DNA from: Roseibium litorale
Lineage (GTDB): Bacteria > Pseudomonadota > Alphaproteobacteria > Rhizobiales > Stappiaceae
Reading direction: 5' to 3'
Length of the DNA stretch: 64,000 bases
Assembly (NCBI RefSeq): GCF_014842915.1
Contig: NZ_JACYXI010000002.1
Span: 1 to 64,000 of the forward strand
The notes below the pieces were generated by a model. It was not told the origin of the DNA and did no database searches. It was given only the letters and a program-made list of their open reading frames with translations. Below, in pieces: positions 47,967 through 58,201 of the stretch. Numbering within the stretch: the stretch's first letter is position 1; each line of letters opens with the position of its first letter. The translations under genes were made by a program, and so were the position numbers.

Positions 47967-49544
47967 CTACGGCGTTCTGTTCTCCAGCAAGGTACGGGCT
48001 TCTGCCTGATAGGCGGTGATCCGTGCCGCATGATGGAGCGAACGTTGCAGCCAGCGCAGGGCGTCCGTATGGGCAAAGACTTCGGGCAGGGAATAGATCC
48101 CCGCATGTTCGCCCAGGAGCAATGCCCGCCGGTGCTGCATCGTCCGGTGGTTGACCCATTGTTCCAGCCGGGCAAGGCGCTGAGGAATGGTTCTGTCTCC
48201 GTCCTGCGCCGCGCGGTTTAGCAGGCCGCCAAGGACAAGCGCTGCCCGCCGGAGCTTTCTGTCGGATAGAAGAACCGGCACGAATTCATGGGCTTGCGAA
48301 CGTCTCAAGAGCCGCCGCAGGTGATCGGTTTCATGCAGGAGCGCTGAAAAAAGACTGGTCTCACGGGCCTGATCAGGATCGGCCTTGATCGCGGACAGGA
48401 AGGTTTCAAGCTCTCCAAGGGCAACGCTCACCTCCGCATCTGACGAGACATCCGGGGCCGCATGCGCAGTGCCGCTAAGCCTGCCGCCCATGGCCCCAAA
48501 GATCCGCCGGGCGATCCGCGTTTCCGTGGTCTGCACGGCTGTGAGTGCCGCAAGCGTGTCTGGAAGCAGTCTGCGGTCCAGGGCGTCCGTCAAGGCATCG
48601 TTCTCGCTTGGGATCAGCGCAATGATCAGCCTGGCGAAGGGGCCGCTGACCGGAAGCATCAGAACGGCGCCCAGGATGTTGAACAGGCTGTGGAAGGTGA
48701 CGAGCGCCGCCGGATCGTTCGCGGCGAACACGCTCCCGAGCGCCTTTGTGATCGCCCCCAGGAACAGGAAGGCTGCCAGGCCGGTGATGATGTTGTAGAC
48801 CACATGAGCAACGGCTGTCCGGCGCATGTTCCGTGATCCGCCAAATGTTGCAAGAAGCGCTGTGGCGGTGGTGCCTACATCCATCCCCACAATCAGGGAG
48901 GCGCCTTGCGCCAGCGTGACGCTTCCGGCGCTGTAGAGGACCAGTGCCATGGCGACACCTGCGCTGGATGACTGGATGATCAGCGTGATCACAGCCCCCA
49001 GAAGCAGCAGATAGAACCGCCCGAGCCAGGTGTCTGCGGGCAGGCTCTGCGGCGTCAGCCAGTCGCGGAACACGGCGGCGCCGTTCTGCATCATGCCGAG
49101 GCCGATGAAGATCAGGCAGAAGCCCGCAAGAACAAGCCCGATGCGTGCGACCCTGGCGTTGCCCGCCGTCCGCATCAGGCTGGCCACAAGCAAAAGAGGC
49201 AGGGCAGCCGTCTCCAGACTGAGCTTCAGACCAAGAAGGGCAACAATCCAGCCCGTTATCGTTGTTCCGATGTTTGCGCCGTAAATGACGCCCAATGCCT
49301 GAGGGAAGGTGATCAGACCTGCCCCGACAAAGCTGATCACGGTGACCATCGTCGCGCTGGAAGACTGGATGATGGCCGTGGTGAACATGCCGGCCACCGC
49401 CCCGCTGAACGGGGACCTGGTGAAGCGGGTTAGCACGGCCCTCATTCTTGCGTTTGCAAGTTGCCGGAGGGCATCTGTCAGGACGAACATCCCGAACAGG
49501 AAGATGCCGGTCCCGCCAAGCAGCGCAAGGAAATGTGTGTTCAT
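47967..49544 (-). CDS. Na+/phosphate cotransporter family protein
   Basis: A 525-residue SLC34/NptA-type protein. Two inverted hydrophobic repeats each carry the QSSSA motif (IIQSSSATMV and IIQSSSAGVA), with GANIGTT and GMDVGTTATA loops. A C-terminal cytoplasmic PhoU-like helical region follows (about 350-520). It imports phosphate with sodium, or may serve regulation via the PhoU-like part. ATG 49544 is chosen over an upstream extension because the hydrophobic N-terminus begins there. Divergent from the RES-Xre module. Confidence 0.92.
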   Translation of the reverse strand: MNTHFLALLGGTGIFLFGMFVLTDALRQLANARMRAVLTRFTRSPFSGAVAGMFTTAIIQSSSATMVTVISFVGAGLITFPQALGVIYGANIGTTITGWIVALLGLKLSLETAALPLLLVASLMRTAGNARVARIGLVLAGFCLIFIGLGMMQNGAAVFRDWLTPQSLPADTWLGRFYLLLLGAVITLIIQSSSAGVAMALVLYSAGSVTLAQGASLIVGMDVGTTATALLATFGGSRNMRRTAVAHVVYNIITGLAAFLFLGAITKALGSVFAANDPAALVTFHSLFNILGAVLMLPVSGPFARLIIALIPSENDALTDALDRRLLPDTLAALTAVQTTETRIARRIFGAMGGRLSGTAHAAPDVSSDAEVSVALGELETFLSAIKADPDQARETSLFSALLHETDHLRRLLRRSQAHEFVPVLLSDRKLRRAALVLGGLLNRAAQDGDRTIPQRLARLEQWVNHRTMQHRRALLLGEHAGIYSLPEVFAHTDALRWLQRSLHHAARITAYQAEARTLLENRTP

Positions 49545-49753
49545 AAAGGTCTCGTTTGGTGGATGCGCTGCGCAAACCGGTTCATGTCCCTCTGAGCGTA
49601 GCCCCAAGCTGCAGGCGGGCGGAACCGGTAATCCGCCGCATCCGTGTCTTTCCTGATCCTGCTAGCTTGCTCTGAGCCTTTTAGATTTGCCCTTGCAATA
49701 AAATGAAAACAGACCAATCATATGAGTAGACATTTCACATCATATGGAGCCTT

Positions 49754-50179
49754 GTGGCCATGATACCGGTAATTGCAGCTCCAGAAGCACCCGTCGTCCG
49801 GCCGCTTGGCGAGCCTGACCGGGACAAAATCGGGACGCTCTTGAAGGCTGTTACCAGACTGGTTGAGGCCTGGAATCTGACCAATGAGGAGGCCGCCGCG
49901 CTTTTGGACGTGTCTCCGGCGACGTGGGGGCGCATGAAGTCGGGCAAGTACAAGGGCGAGATCGACCGGGACAAGATCACCCGCATCAGTTTGCTTGTCG
50001 GCATCTTCAAGGGGTTGCGGCTGCTCTTCAATGGTCCTTTGACCTACGGCTGGGTCAAGTTGCCGAACCGGGGCGGCCTCTTCCGGGGCAAGACGCCCTG
50101 CGAGGTGATGATCAATGGCGGCATCGTCGCCATGTACCGGGTGCGCCAGCATATTGATGCGCTGCGCGGCGGGGTGTGA
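49754..50179 (+). CDS. Xre/MbcA/ParS-type antitoxin
   Basis: A 141-residue protein with an Xre-like helix-turn-helix (about 35-85: TNEEAAALLDVSPATWGRMKSG) and a C-terminal DUF2384-type toxin-binding part (GPLTYGWVKLPN...GGIVAMYRVRQHIDALRGG). It neutralises the RES toxin encoded by the next gene and probably represses the pair. Genes overlap by 4 bases (GTGA). The start is GTG 49754 or ATG 49760. GGAG lies between 4 and 10 bases away. Confidence 0.9.
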   Translation: MAMIPVIAAPEAPVVRPLGEPDRDKIGTLLKAVTRLVEAWNLTNEEAAALLDVSPATWGRMKSGKYKGEIDRDKITRISLLVGIFKGLRLLFNGPLTYGWVKLPNRGGLFRGKTPCEVMINGGIVAMYRVRQHIDALRGGV

Positions 50180-50880
50180 GCATGCTGCAAGACCTGCCGG
50201 TCCGGGACTTCACCGACGCAGCAACAATCCGCCTGATCTCCACCGCCTATGTTGATGAACCGGCGATGGCGCCGCTGGCGGACACCGCCGGGGAGCTGGA
50301 CTTTCTGGCTGAGATCGAAGCGCTGACGTCCGCACGCCAGACCGGTGAACTGCCCGTGCCCGATGGCATTCATCCGCTGGAACTGCAGAACGAGCGTCAT
50401 GGTTATGGCTGGACCTATGTCAACGCCGCCTTCTGCTACACCCGAGCTGACGGAGGCCGGTTCAACGGCCCGGAGCGCGGCGCCTGGTATGCGGCCTATG
50501 GCGAAGATGCAGCCGCAACCACGCGGGCCGAGGTCACGTTTCATCTCACGCGCGAGCTGGAGGCAACCGGCTGCTTTGAGAACATCACCTTCTACCGGGA
50601 GCTTTTGGCTGGCTTCACCACGCGGTTTCACGATCTGAGCGGGTGCAAGGAAGAGGCTTTCCTCGCCGCCGATCCGCATCAGGCCTACCCTGCGGGCCAG
50701 GCGCTGGCGCGGGAGGTTCTGGCGGCGGATGGTAACGGGGTTCTTTATCCCTCTGCCCGCAGGCCGGGTGGCAAATGCCTTGCCGCCTTCCGGCCCAATC
50801 TGGTGCAGAACATCCGCCAGGGACGGACGTGGGTCTTCGAATGGCAGGGCGTGCCGGTGCCTTTGATTTCAGAGCGTTGA
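50176..50880 (+). CDS. RES-domain NAD+-degrading toxin
   Basis: A 234-residue RES-family toxin. The family's Arg, Glu and Ser are visible in GGRFNGPERGAWYAAY, TTRAEVTFH and NGVLYPSARRPGGKCLAAFRP. RES toxins degrade NAD+ (as phosphorylase or hydrolase) and halt growth. It is encoded directly after, and overlapping, its Xre/MbcA antitoxin. It lies between the phosphate transporter and the ftsB-pdh block, consistent with acquisition as a cassette. Confidence 0.92.
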   Translation: MSMLQDLPVRDFTDAATIRLISTAYVDEPAMAPLADTAGELDFLAEIEALTSARQTGELPVPDGIHPLELQNERHGYGWTYVNAAFCYTRADGGRFNGPERGAWYAAYGEDAAATTRAEVTFHLTRELEATGCFENITFYRELLAGFTTRFHDLSGCKEEAFLAADPHQAYPAGQALAREVLAADGNGVLYPSARRPGGKCLAAFRPNLVQNIRQGRTWVFEWQGVPVPLISER

Positions 50881-51007
50881 CCAGTGGCGCTTAGCGGCAC
50901 TTTGCCCTGTGGATCAACAGCCTTGCCACATTCCTTCAACTCTCCCTTAACCAGCTTGCCCGCATGATGGCGTCAGACCATCCTAGTGTTTTGTTGGGTC
51001 CATCATC

Positions 51008-51349
51008 GTGCCAGTCACCACCACTCGTCAGCGCAAGAAATCGTTTCTTCGCCGTCTGATTATTCCCTCAGTTGCGACCGCTGTTCTTGCCTATTTCGGC
51101 TTTCACGCGCTGAATGGGGAGTTCGGTCTGGTCGGGCGCGCCCGGATCGAACGGGAGGTTGCGGATCTGCAATCGCAGCTGGATAAGCTGGTTGCAGAGC
51201 GTCAGGAACTGACCGCAAGGGTCAGCCTGCTGCGTCCGGAAAGCCTTGATCCGGACATGATCGACGAGCGCGCGCGCCTGAACCTCAACTTGAGCCAGGC
51301 TAACGAACTCACAATTCTGCGTCCTCGCCCGCTGCAACAGCAGCATTAA
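51008..51349 (+). CDS. ftsB: Cell division protein FtsB/DivIC
   Basis: A 113-residue bitopic protein. A short basic N-terminus, one transmembrane helix (about 18-36), and a periplasmic leucine-zipper coiled coil (about 45-85, REVADLQSQLDKLVAERQEL) precede a conserved ERARLNLNLS segment. FtsB bridges FtsQ and FtsL in the division complex. The start is GTG 51008 with no clear ribosome site. It precedes pdhA, a common alphaproteobacterial order, but the usual kdsA-eno upstream are absent from this window. Confidence 0.88.
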   Translation: MPVTTTRQRKKSFLRRLIIPSVATAVLAYFGFHALNGEFGLVGRARIEREVADLQSQLDKLVAERQELTARVSLLRPESLDPDMIDERARLNLNLSQANELTILRPRPLQQQH

Positions 51350-51526
51350 CAGGTTTCCTGTTAAAACATCCAAATAAACCAGAATTCAGTTAAACACAGA
51401 TTGTTGCGGAAAATCAGTCGATTACCGCACTGCATCTGGGAAGTTGCGGCTGCTTGGATTGACAAGTGGACCGGGTTATTTTCCGTTGGTCTTTCCATGG
51501 GGAAACGTCAGCTTGAGATGAGGGAA

Positions 51527-52579
51527 ATGGCAGCTACAAAAAGAACATCTTCCGGCACTGGCGCAAAAGCCGCAAGCCGGTCCCGCGGCGCCGGCGATAA
51601 CTCGGCTCCCGCCATCGCGGAGTTCAGCAAGGAGCAGGAGCTCCATGCCTACCGTGAAATGCTTCTCATCCGCCGGTTTGAGGAAAAGGCTGGCCAGCTC
51701 TATGGCATGGGCCTGATCGGCGGGTTCTGTCACCTTTACATCGGTCAGGAAGCTGTCGTCGTCGGCATGCAGATGGCCAAGAAGGACGGTGATCAGATGA
51801 TCACCGGCTATCGTGACCACGGCCACATGCTGGCCATGGACCTGGACCCGAACGGCGTCATGGCCGAGTTGACGGGACGCCGCGGCGGCCTGTCCAAGGG
51901 CAAGGGCGGGTCCATGCACATGTTCTCCAAGGAAAAGCACTTCTACGGCGGCCACGGCATCGTCGGCGCCCAGGTGGCGCTTGGCACCGGTCTCGGCTTT
52001 GCCAACAAGTACCGGGACAATGGCAACGTCGCCATGGCCTTCTTCGGCGATGGCGCGTCTAACCAGGGTCAGGTCTACGAAAGCTTCAACATGGCCCAGC
52101 TGTGGAAGCTGCCGGTCGTGTATGTGATTGAAAACAACAAATACGGCATGGGCACCTCCGTCGAGCGCTCCTCCGCCACCACAGACCTTTCCCAGCGCGG
52201 GGCCTCCTTTGGCATTCCGGGCGAGCAGGTTGATGGCATGGACGTGCGCGCCGTTCTGGCTGCCTCCGAACGCGCTCTGGAATACTGCCGGACCGGCAAG
52301 GGGCCGTACATCCTGGAAATGGTGACCTACCGTTACCGTGGCCACTCCATGTCCGACCCGGCCAAGTACCGGTCCAAGGACGAAGTGCAGAAGATGCGCA
52401 CCGAGCACGATCCGATCGAGCAGGTCCGCAAGCGCGTGCTGGATGCCAACTGGGCAACAGAGGACGATCTGAAGGCAATCGACAAGGATGTCCGCGCCCG
52501 TGTGGCCGAGGCAGCCGAATTTGCCCAGAACGATCCGGAGCCGGATGTGTCCGAGCTCTACACCGACATTCTGCTCTAA
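51527..52579 (+). CDS. pdhA: Pyruvate dehydrogenase E1 alpha subunit
   Basis: A 350-residue thiamin-diphosphate-binding E1 alpha. The motif GDGASNQGQVYESFNMA...ENN binds Mg-ThDP. GGHGIVGAQ and YRYRGHSMSDPAKYR carry the phosphorylation-loop-like region. It decarboxylates pyruvate with PdhB. It has an Ala/Ser/Lys-rich N-terminal tail before the catalytic start at about residue 30. ATG 51527 gives MAATKRTSS, in line with rhizobial PdhA. It leads the pdhABC operon. Confidence 0.97.
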   Translation: MAATKRTSSGTGAKAASRSRGAGDNSAPAIAEFSKEQELHAYREMLLIRRFEEKAGQLYGMGLIGGFCHLYIGQEAVVVGMQMAKKDGDQMITGYRDHGHMLAMDLDPNGVMAELTGRRGGLSKGKGGSMHMFSKEKHFYGGHGIVGAQVALGTGLGFANKYRDNGNVAMAFFGDGASNQGQVYESFNMAQLWKLPVVYVIENNKYGMGTSVERSSATTDLSQRGASFGIPGEQVDGMDVRAVLAASERALEYCRTGKGPYILEMVTYRYRGHSMSDPAKYRSKDEVQKMRTEHDPIEQVRKRVLDANWATEDDLKAIDKDVRARVAEAAEFAQNDPEPDVSELYTDILL

Positions 52580-52594
52580 GGCCGGGGAGTTACC

Positions 52595-53977
<1,383 letters not shown>

Positions 53978-53995
53978 GGCGAGAGGGAGGCTTCA

Positions 53996-55363
53996 ATGCC
54001 AATCAATATCACGATGCCGGCTCTCTCTCCGACCATGGAAGAGGGCAACCTGGCCAAGTGGCTGGTGAAGGAAGGCGACACGGTTTCTGCCGGTGATGTC
54101 ATCGCCGAAATCGAGACCGACAAGGCGACCATGGAAGTGGAAGCCGTGGACGAGGGAACCGTTGGCAAGATCGTCGTTCCTGCCGGAACGGCGGGCGTCA
54201 AGGTCAACGAGCTGATCGCCATTCTGCTGGCAGAAGGCGAAGACGCGAGTGCTATCGGCTCTGCTCCGGCGGCTGCGCCCGCTGCTGCAGCACCGGCTTC
54301 TGTAGCTCGTCCGCCCCATAGCACGGATGGTCCGGGAACACCGACTCCAGAGCCGACCCCGACACCAACCCCAACTCCGTCTCCAACCACTCTCGTTGGA
54401 GCAGACGGCGGCCGGATCTTCTCTTCGCCTTTGGCCCGCCGTCTGGCGCAGCTGAACGGTCTGGATCTCAAGGCTTTGACCGGCTCCGGCCCTCATGGCC
54501 GTATCGTCAAGAAGGACGTCGAGGCAGCAGTTGCTTCCGGAACCGGCAAGGCAGCTCCTGCGGCTGCCGCAGAGGCTCCGAAAGCCGCCGCAGCGGCCCC
54601 TGCCGCCGCCATGCCGACTGGCCCGTCCAAGGATCAAGTGCTCAAGCTGTTCGAGGAAGGCTCTTACGAGCTGGTTCCCCACGACGGCATGCGCAAGACC
54701 ATCGCCAAGCGCCTGCAGGAATCCAAGCAGACCATCCCGCATTTCTACGTCTCCGTGGATTGCGAACTGGACGCTCTGCTGGCCCTCCGGGTTCAGCTCA
54801 ACGATGCTGCTCCCAAGGACAAGGACGGCAAGCCGGCCTACAAGCTGTCAGTCAATGACATGACCATCAAGGCTTTGGCGCTCGCCCTGCGTGATGTGCC
54901 GGACGCCAATGTGTCGTGGACCGATGATGCCATGGTCAAGCACAAGCACGCCGATGTCGGCGTTGCCGTTTCGATCCCGGGCGGTCTGATTACCCCGATC
55001 ATCCGCAAGGCGGAAGAAAAGGCTCTGTCGGTCATCTCCAACGAGATGAAGGACATGGGCAAGCGGGCCAAGGAGCGCAAGCTCAAGCCGGAAGAGTATC
55101 AGGGCGGCACCACCGCCGTGTCCAACATGGGCATGATGGGCGTCAAGAACTTCGCCGCGGTCGTCAACCCGCCGCATGCCACGATCCTTGCGGTCGGGGC
55201 AGGGGAGAAGCGCCCGGTGGTCAAGAACGACGCTCTGGCTGTTGCCACCGTCATGACCGTCACGCTCTCCACCGACCACCGCTGCGTGGACGGTGCGCTT
55301 GGCGCGGAACTGCTGGCGGCCTTCAAGGGCTACATCGAAAACCCGATGTCCATGCTCGTCTGA
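53996..55363 (+). CDS. pdhC: Pyruvate dehydrogenase E2 (dihydrolipoyl acetyltransferase)
   Basis: A 455-residue E2: one lipoyl domain (1-77, Lys43), an unusual Thr-Pro repeat linker (residues 115-131) flanked by Ala-rich segments, a peripheral-subunit-binding domain (FSSPLARRLAQLNGLDLKAL, about 142-176), and the acyltransferase with the active-site HRCVDG near residue 427. Its lipoyl domain is nearly identical to that of PdhB. Acetyl groups pass to CoA here. Confidence 0.97.
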   Translation: MPINITMPALSPTMEEGNLAKWLVKEGDTVSAGDVIAEIETDKATMEVEAVDEGTVGKIVVPAGTAGVKVNELIAILLAEGEDASAIGSAPAAAPAAAAPASVARPPHSTDGPGTPTPEPTPTPTPTPSPTTLVGADGGRIFSSPLARRLAQLNGLDLKALTGSGPHGRIVKKDVEAAVASGTGKAAPAAAAEAPKAAAAAPAAAMPTGPSKDQVLKLFEEGSYELVPHDGMRKTIAKRLQESKQTIPHFYVSVDCELDALLALRVQLNDAAPKDKDGKPAYKLSVNDMTIKALALALRDVPDANVSWTDDAMVKHKHADVGVAVSIPGGLITPIIRKAEEKALSVISNEMKDMGKRAKERKLKPEEYQGGTTAVSNMGMMGVKNFAAVVNPPHATILAVGAGEKRPVVKNDALAVATVMTVTLSTDHRCVDGALGAELLAAFKGYIENPMSMLV

Positions 55364-55383
55364 GCAAGGCTTGAAAGGCAACA

Positions 55384-56028
55384 ATGGTGATGAAGTCCGT
55401 CCTGTGTTTCGGGGATTCGCTGACCTGGGGCCATGACCCCGAAACCGGCGCCCGGCATGCCTATGAAGACCGCTGGACCTCTGTGCTGCAGAAGTCCCTC
55501 GGTCATGGCGTACGGGTCATTCCGGAAGCACTGGGCGGGCGCACCACCGTGTTTGACGATCACACCAGCGCTGCGGACCGCAACGGGGCGAAAATCCTGC
55601 CGACCCTGCTGCAGTCCCATGCGCCGCTGGATCTGGTCATCCTGATGCTCGGCACCAACGACCTGAAGGAATATCTGGGCCAGACCGCCATTGCCGCCGA
55701 GCGCGGCATGCGGCGGCTGGTTCAGATCATCCAGACCCATGACTTCGGCGTGGCGGGCCAGACCCCGTCAATCCTGATCCTGTCCCCGCCGCATATTTGC
55801 AAGACGGGCGACAAGGAGATGGACGAGTTCATGTCCCTGAAGCGGAAGGAAGTGAAGAAGCTTGCCGCCCGCTATGAGCTTCTTGCCGACGAGACCGGCT
55901 GCGGCTTCCTGGATGTGTCCAAGGTTGCCAAGCCGAGCCCGGTCGATGGTGTGCATCTGGATGTGGCTGAGACCCGTGCGATTGGTGCGGCTGTCGCGCC
56001 CATCGTGGCGGCAATGCTGCTGATCTGA
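55384..56028 (+). CDS. SGNH/GDSL hydrolase in the pdh operon
   Basis: A 214-residue SGNH-family esterase without a signal peptide. Block I is CFGDSLTWG with the catalytic Ser, block III has GTND, and block V reads DGVHLD. Related genes labelled arylesterase sit in the same place in rhizobial pdh operons, but their role with pyruvate dehydrogenase is not established. AAAGG lies 5 bases before ATG 55384. Confidence 0.88.
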   Translation: MVMKSVLCFGDSLTWGHDPETGARHAYEDRWTSVLQKSLGHGVRVIPEALGGRTTVFDDHTSAADRNGAKILPTLLQSHAPLDLVILMLGTNDLKEYLGQTAIAAERGMRRLVQIIQTHDFGVAGQTPSILILSPPHICKTGDKEMDEFMSLKRKEVKKLAARYELLADETGCGFLDVSKVAKPSPVDGVHLDVAETRAIGAAVAPIVAAMLLI

Positions 56029-56172
56029 CGTTTCTGCCTGCTGGCTGGCAGGCCTTTTAGAGCCGGTTCCGGCTCCAAGAACACACATTCACGGGACGGG
56101 TGGCCTCTGGCCCTGTCCCGCACAAGTGGACCAGGGCGAATGCCCGGTTCCAGTCCAAGGAGATGGTGTCCC

Positions 56173-57618
56173 GTGTCGAACAATTATGACGTCCTTATCA
56201 TCGGTTCCGGCCCCGGCGGCTATGTCACCGCCATCCGCGCAGCGCAGCTTGGCCTGAAGACCGCCATTGTCGAGCGCGAGCATCTGGGCGGCATTTGCCT
56301 CAACTGGGGCTGCATCCCCACCAAGGCGCTGCTGCGCTCCGCCGAGATCATGGACCACGCCAATCACGCCAAGTCCTATGGCTTGACGCTGGAAGGCAAG
56401 ATGACCGCCGACGTCAAGGACGTGGTGGCCCGCTCGCGCGGCGTCTCCGCCCGCCTTAACGGCGGTGTCGGTTATCTGATGAAGAAGAACAAGATCGACG
56501 TGATCTGGGGCGAAGCCAAACTCACCAAGCCGGGTGAGATCGTCGTCGGCGCCTCCTCCAAGCCAGCTGTCCAGCCGCAGAACCCGGTGCCCAAGGGCGT
56601 CAAGGGTGAGGGCACTTATACGGCCAAGCACATCATCGTCGCCACCGGCGCCCGTCCGCGCGCCCTGCCGGGCATCGAGCCGGACGGCAAGCTGATCTGG
56701 ACGTACTTTGAAGCCATGAAGCCGGACTTCATGCCGAAGTCTCTGGTCGTCATGGGCTCCGGTGCCATCGGCATCGAATTCGCCTCCTTCTACCGCTCCA
56801 TGGGCGTGGATGTGACGGTCGTGGAAGTCATGTCGCAGGTGATGCCGGTGGAAGATGCGGAAATCTCCGCAATCGCCCGCAAGGCACTGGAAAAGCGCGG
56901 GCTGAAGATCCTGACCGAAGCCAAGGTTGCCAAGGTTGAGAAGGGTTCGAACTCCATCACGGCTCATGTGGAAACCAAGGACGGCAAGGTTCAGCAAATC
57001 ACCGCCGACCGTCTGATCTCCGCCGTCGGCGTTGTCGGCAACATCGAAAACCTGGGTCTGGAAGCGCTTGGCGTGAAGACCGACCGCGGTTGCATCGTCA
57101 TCGACGGTTACGGCAAGACCAACGTGCCGGGCCTTTATGCCATCGGCGATGTGGCAGGCCCGCCGATGCTGGCGCACAAGGCCGAGCATGAAGGCGTTGT
57201 CTGCATCGAGAAGATCGCAGGCCTGCCGAATGTCCATGCCATGGACAAGGGAAAGATCCCGGGCTGCACCTATTGCAATCCGCAGGTCGCCTCTGTCGGT
57301 CTCACGGAAGCCAAGGCCAAGGCTGAGGGCCGCGACATCCGCGTCGGCCGCTTCTCCTTCGGCGCCAACGGCAAGGCCATCGCACTGGGTGAGGACAACG
57401 GTCTGATCAAGACCATCTTCGACAAGAAGACCGGCGAGCTGATCGGTGCCCATATGGTGGGGGCTGAAGTGACCGAGTTGATCCAGGGCTTCGTTGTGGC
57501 CATGAACCTGGAGACGACCGAGGAAGACCTGATGCACACGATCTTCCCGCATCCGACCCTGTCGGAAATGATGAAGGAAAGCGTGCTCGACGCCTACGGC
57601 CGGGTGCTGAACGCCTGA
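56173..57618 (+). CDS. lpd: Dihydrolipoamide dehydrogenase (E3)
   Basis: A 481-residue flavoprotein that reoxidises lipoyl groups for the pyruvate dehydrogenase complex. The FAD motif GSGPGGY is at the N-terminus. The redox disulfide is in GICLNWGCIPTKALLRS. An NAD-binding Gly motif lies near residue 195, and the catalytic His is in FPHPTLSEMM. The start is GTG 56173 with AAGGAG about ten bases upstream. Compared with typical E3, an insert (KPAVQPQNPVPKGVKG, about 132-147) is visible. A terminator follows. Confidence 0.96.
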   Translation: MSNNYDVLIIGSGPGGYVTAIRAAQLGLKTAIVEREHLGGICLNWGCIPTKALLRSAEIMDHANHAKSYGLTLEGKMTADVKDVVARSRGVSARLNGGVGYLMKKNKIDVIWGEAKLTKPGEIVVGASSKPAVQPQNPVPKGVKGEGTYTAKHIIVATGARPRALPGIEPDGKLIWTYFEAMKPDFMPKSLVVMGSGAIGIEFASFYRSMGVDVTVVEVMSQVMPVEDAEISAIARKALEKRGLKILTEAKVAKVEKGSNSITAHVETKDGKVQQITADRLISAVGVVGNIENLGLEALGVKTDRGCIVIDGYGKTNVPGLYAIGDVAGPPMLAHKAEHEGVVCIEKIAGLPNVHAMDKGKIPGCTYCNPQVASVGLTEAKAKAEGRDIRVGRFSFGANGKAIALGEDNGLIKTIFDKKTGELIGAHMVGAEVTELIQGFVVAMNLETTEEDLMHTIFPHPTLSEMMKESVLDAYGRVLNA

Positions 57619-57630
57619 TTTGGCAGTCTG

Positions 57631-57661
57631 AAGACCGGCGGGCTCCTGCCGGTCTTTGTTT
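57631..57661 (+). terminator. Rho-independent terminator after lpd
   Basis: AAGACCGGC and GCCGGTCTT form a perfect 9-bp stem around an 8-base loop, followed by a TTGTTT run. It marks the end of the pdh operon 12 bases past the lpd stop. Confidence 0.85.
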
Positions 57662-57715
57662 ATGGTGGTAATGGTTTGAAACGGCGTTCAATCTGAGAGA
57701 AAGCGGGGCGGCATT

Positions 57716-57869
57716 CTCCCGTCTCCCCCTTGCGGGGGAGATGTCAGCGATAGCTGACAGAGGGGGGTGATGCTTCCGCATGTTGAGCACAGCCACGATG
57801 CTCGGAAGGGCTTATACCCCCCTCTGTCTCCTTACGGATACATCTCCCCCGCAAGGGGGGAGACGGGAG
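57716..57869. repeat. Intergenic palindromic repeat, copy B
   Basis: The outer arms (CTCCCGTCTCCCCC TTGCGG and its complement) match over 28-29 bases with one indel. An inner pair (GACAGAGGGGGG with CCCCCCTCTGTC) adds a second stem. Both arms and inner blocks match copy A at 26806-26955, while the central 60 bases differ. It sits between lpd and glsB. Confidence 0.82.
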
Positions 57870-57907
57870 CAAGTCCAACCGCCACAAGCCTTAAAGGAAA
57901 CACGTTA

Positions 57908-58144
57908 ATGGGCATCATTCTCTGGATCATCATCGGCCTGATTGCAGGTGCGGTTGCGCACCGGGTGCTGAACAGCCGGGGCGGGTTTCTGGGCAGCCTG
58001 ATTGTCGGTCTGGTCGGCGCATTGGTCGGCGGCGAGTTGGCGCATATGCTGCGGCTCAATGTCACCGGCGGTTTCCTCGACCAATTGGTTGTTGCCACGC
58101 TTGGTGCGATCCTGTTCCTCTTCATCTGGAGAAAGGTGTTCTGA
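57908..58144 (+). CDS. GlsB/YeaQ/YmgE-family stress membrane protein
   Basis: A 78-residue, almost entirely hydrophobic protein with three short transmembrane helices (MGIILWIIIGLIAGAVA; LIVGLVGALVGGEL; VVATLGAILFLFIW), the transglycosylase-associated (YeaQ/YmgE) family. Often stress-induced. Function not established. AAAGGAA lies 10 bases upstream of ATG 57908. A 47-codon upstream extension crosses the palindromic repeat and is rejected. Confidence 0.85.
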   Translation: MGIILWIIIGLIAGAVAHRVLNSRGGFLGSLIVGLVGALVGGELAHMLRLNVTGGFLDQLVVATLGAILFLFIWRKVF

Positions 58145-58201
58145 GAACACCTTGGATCAGCCAGTCCCAAATGGGTCCAGTGACGTCCGGAAGGCCGCGA
58201 T

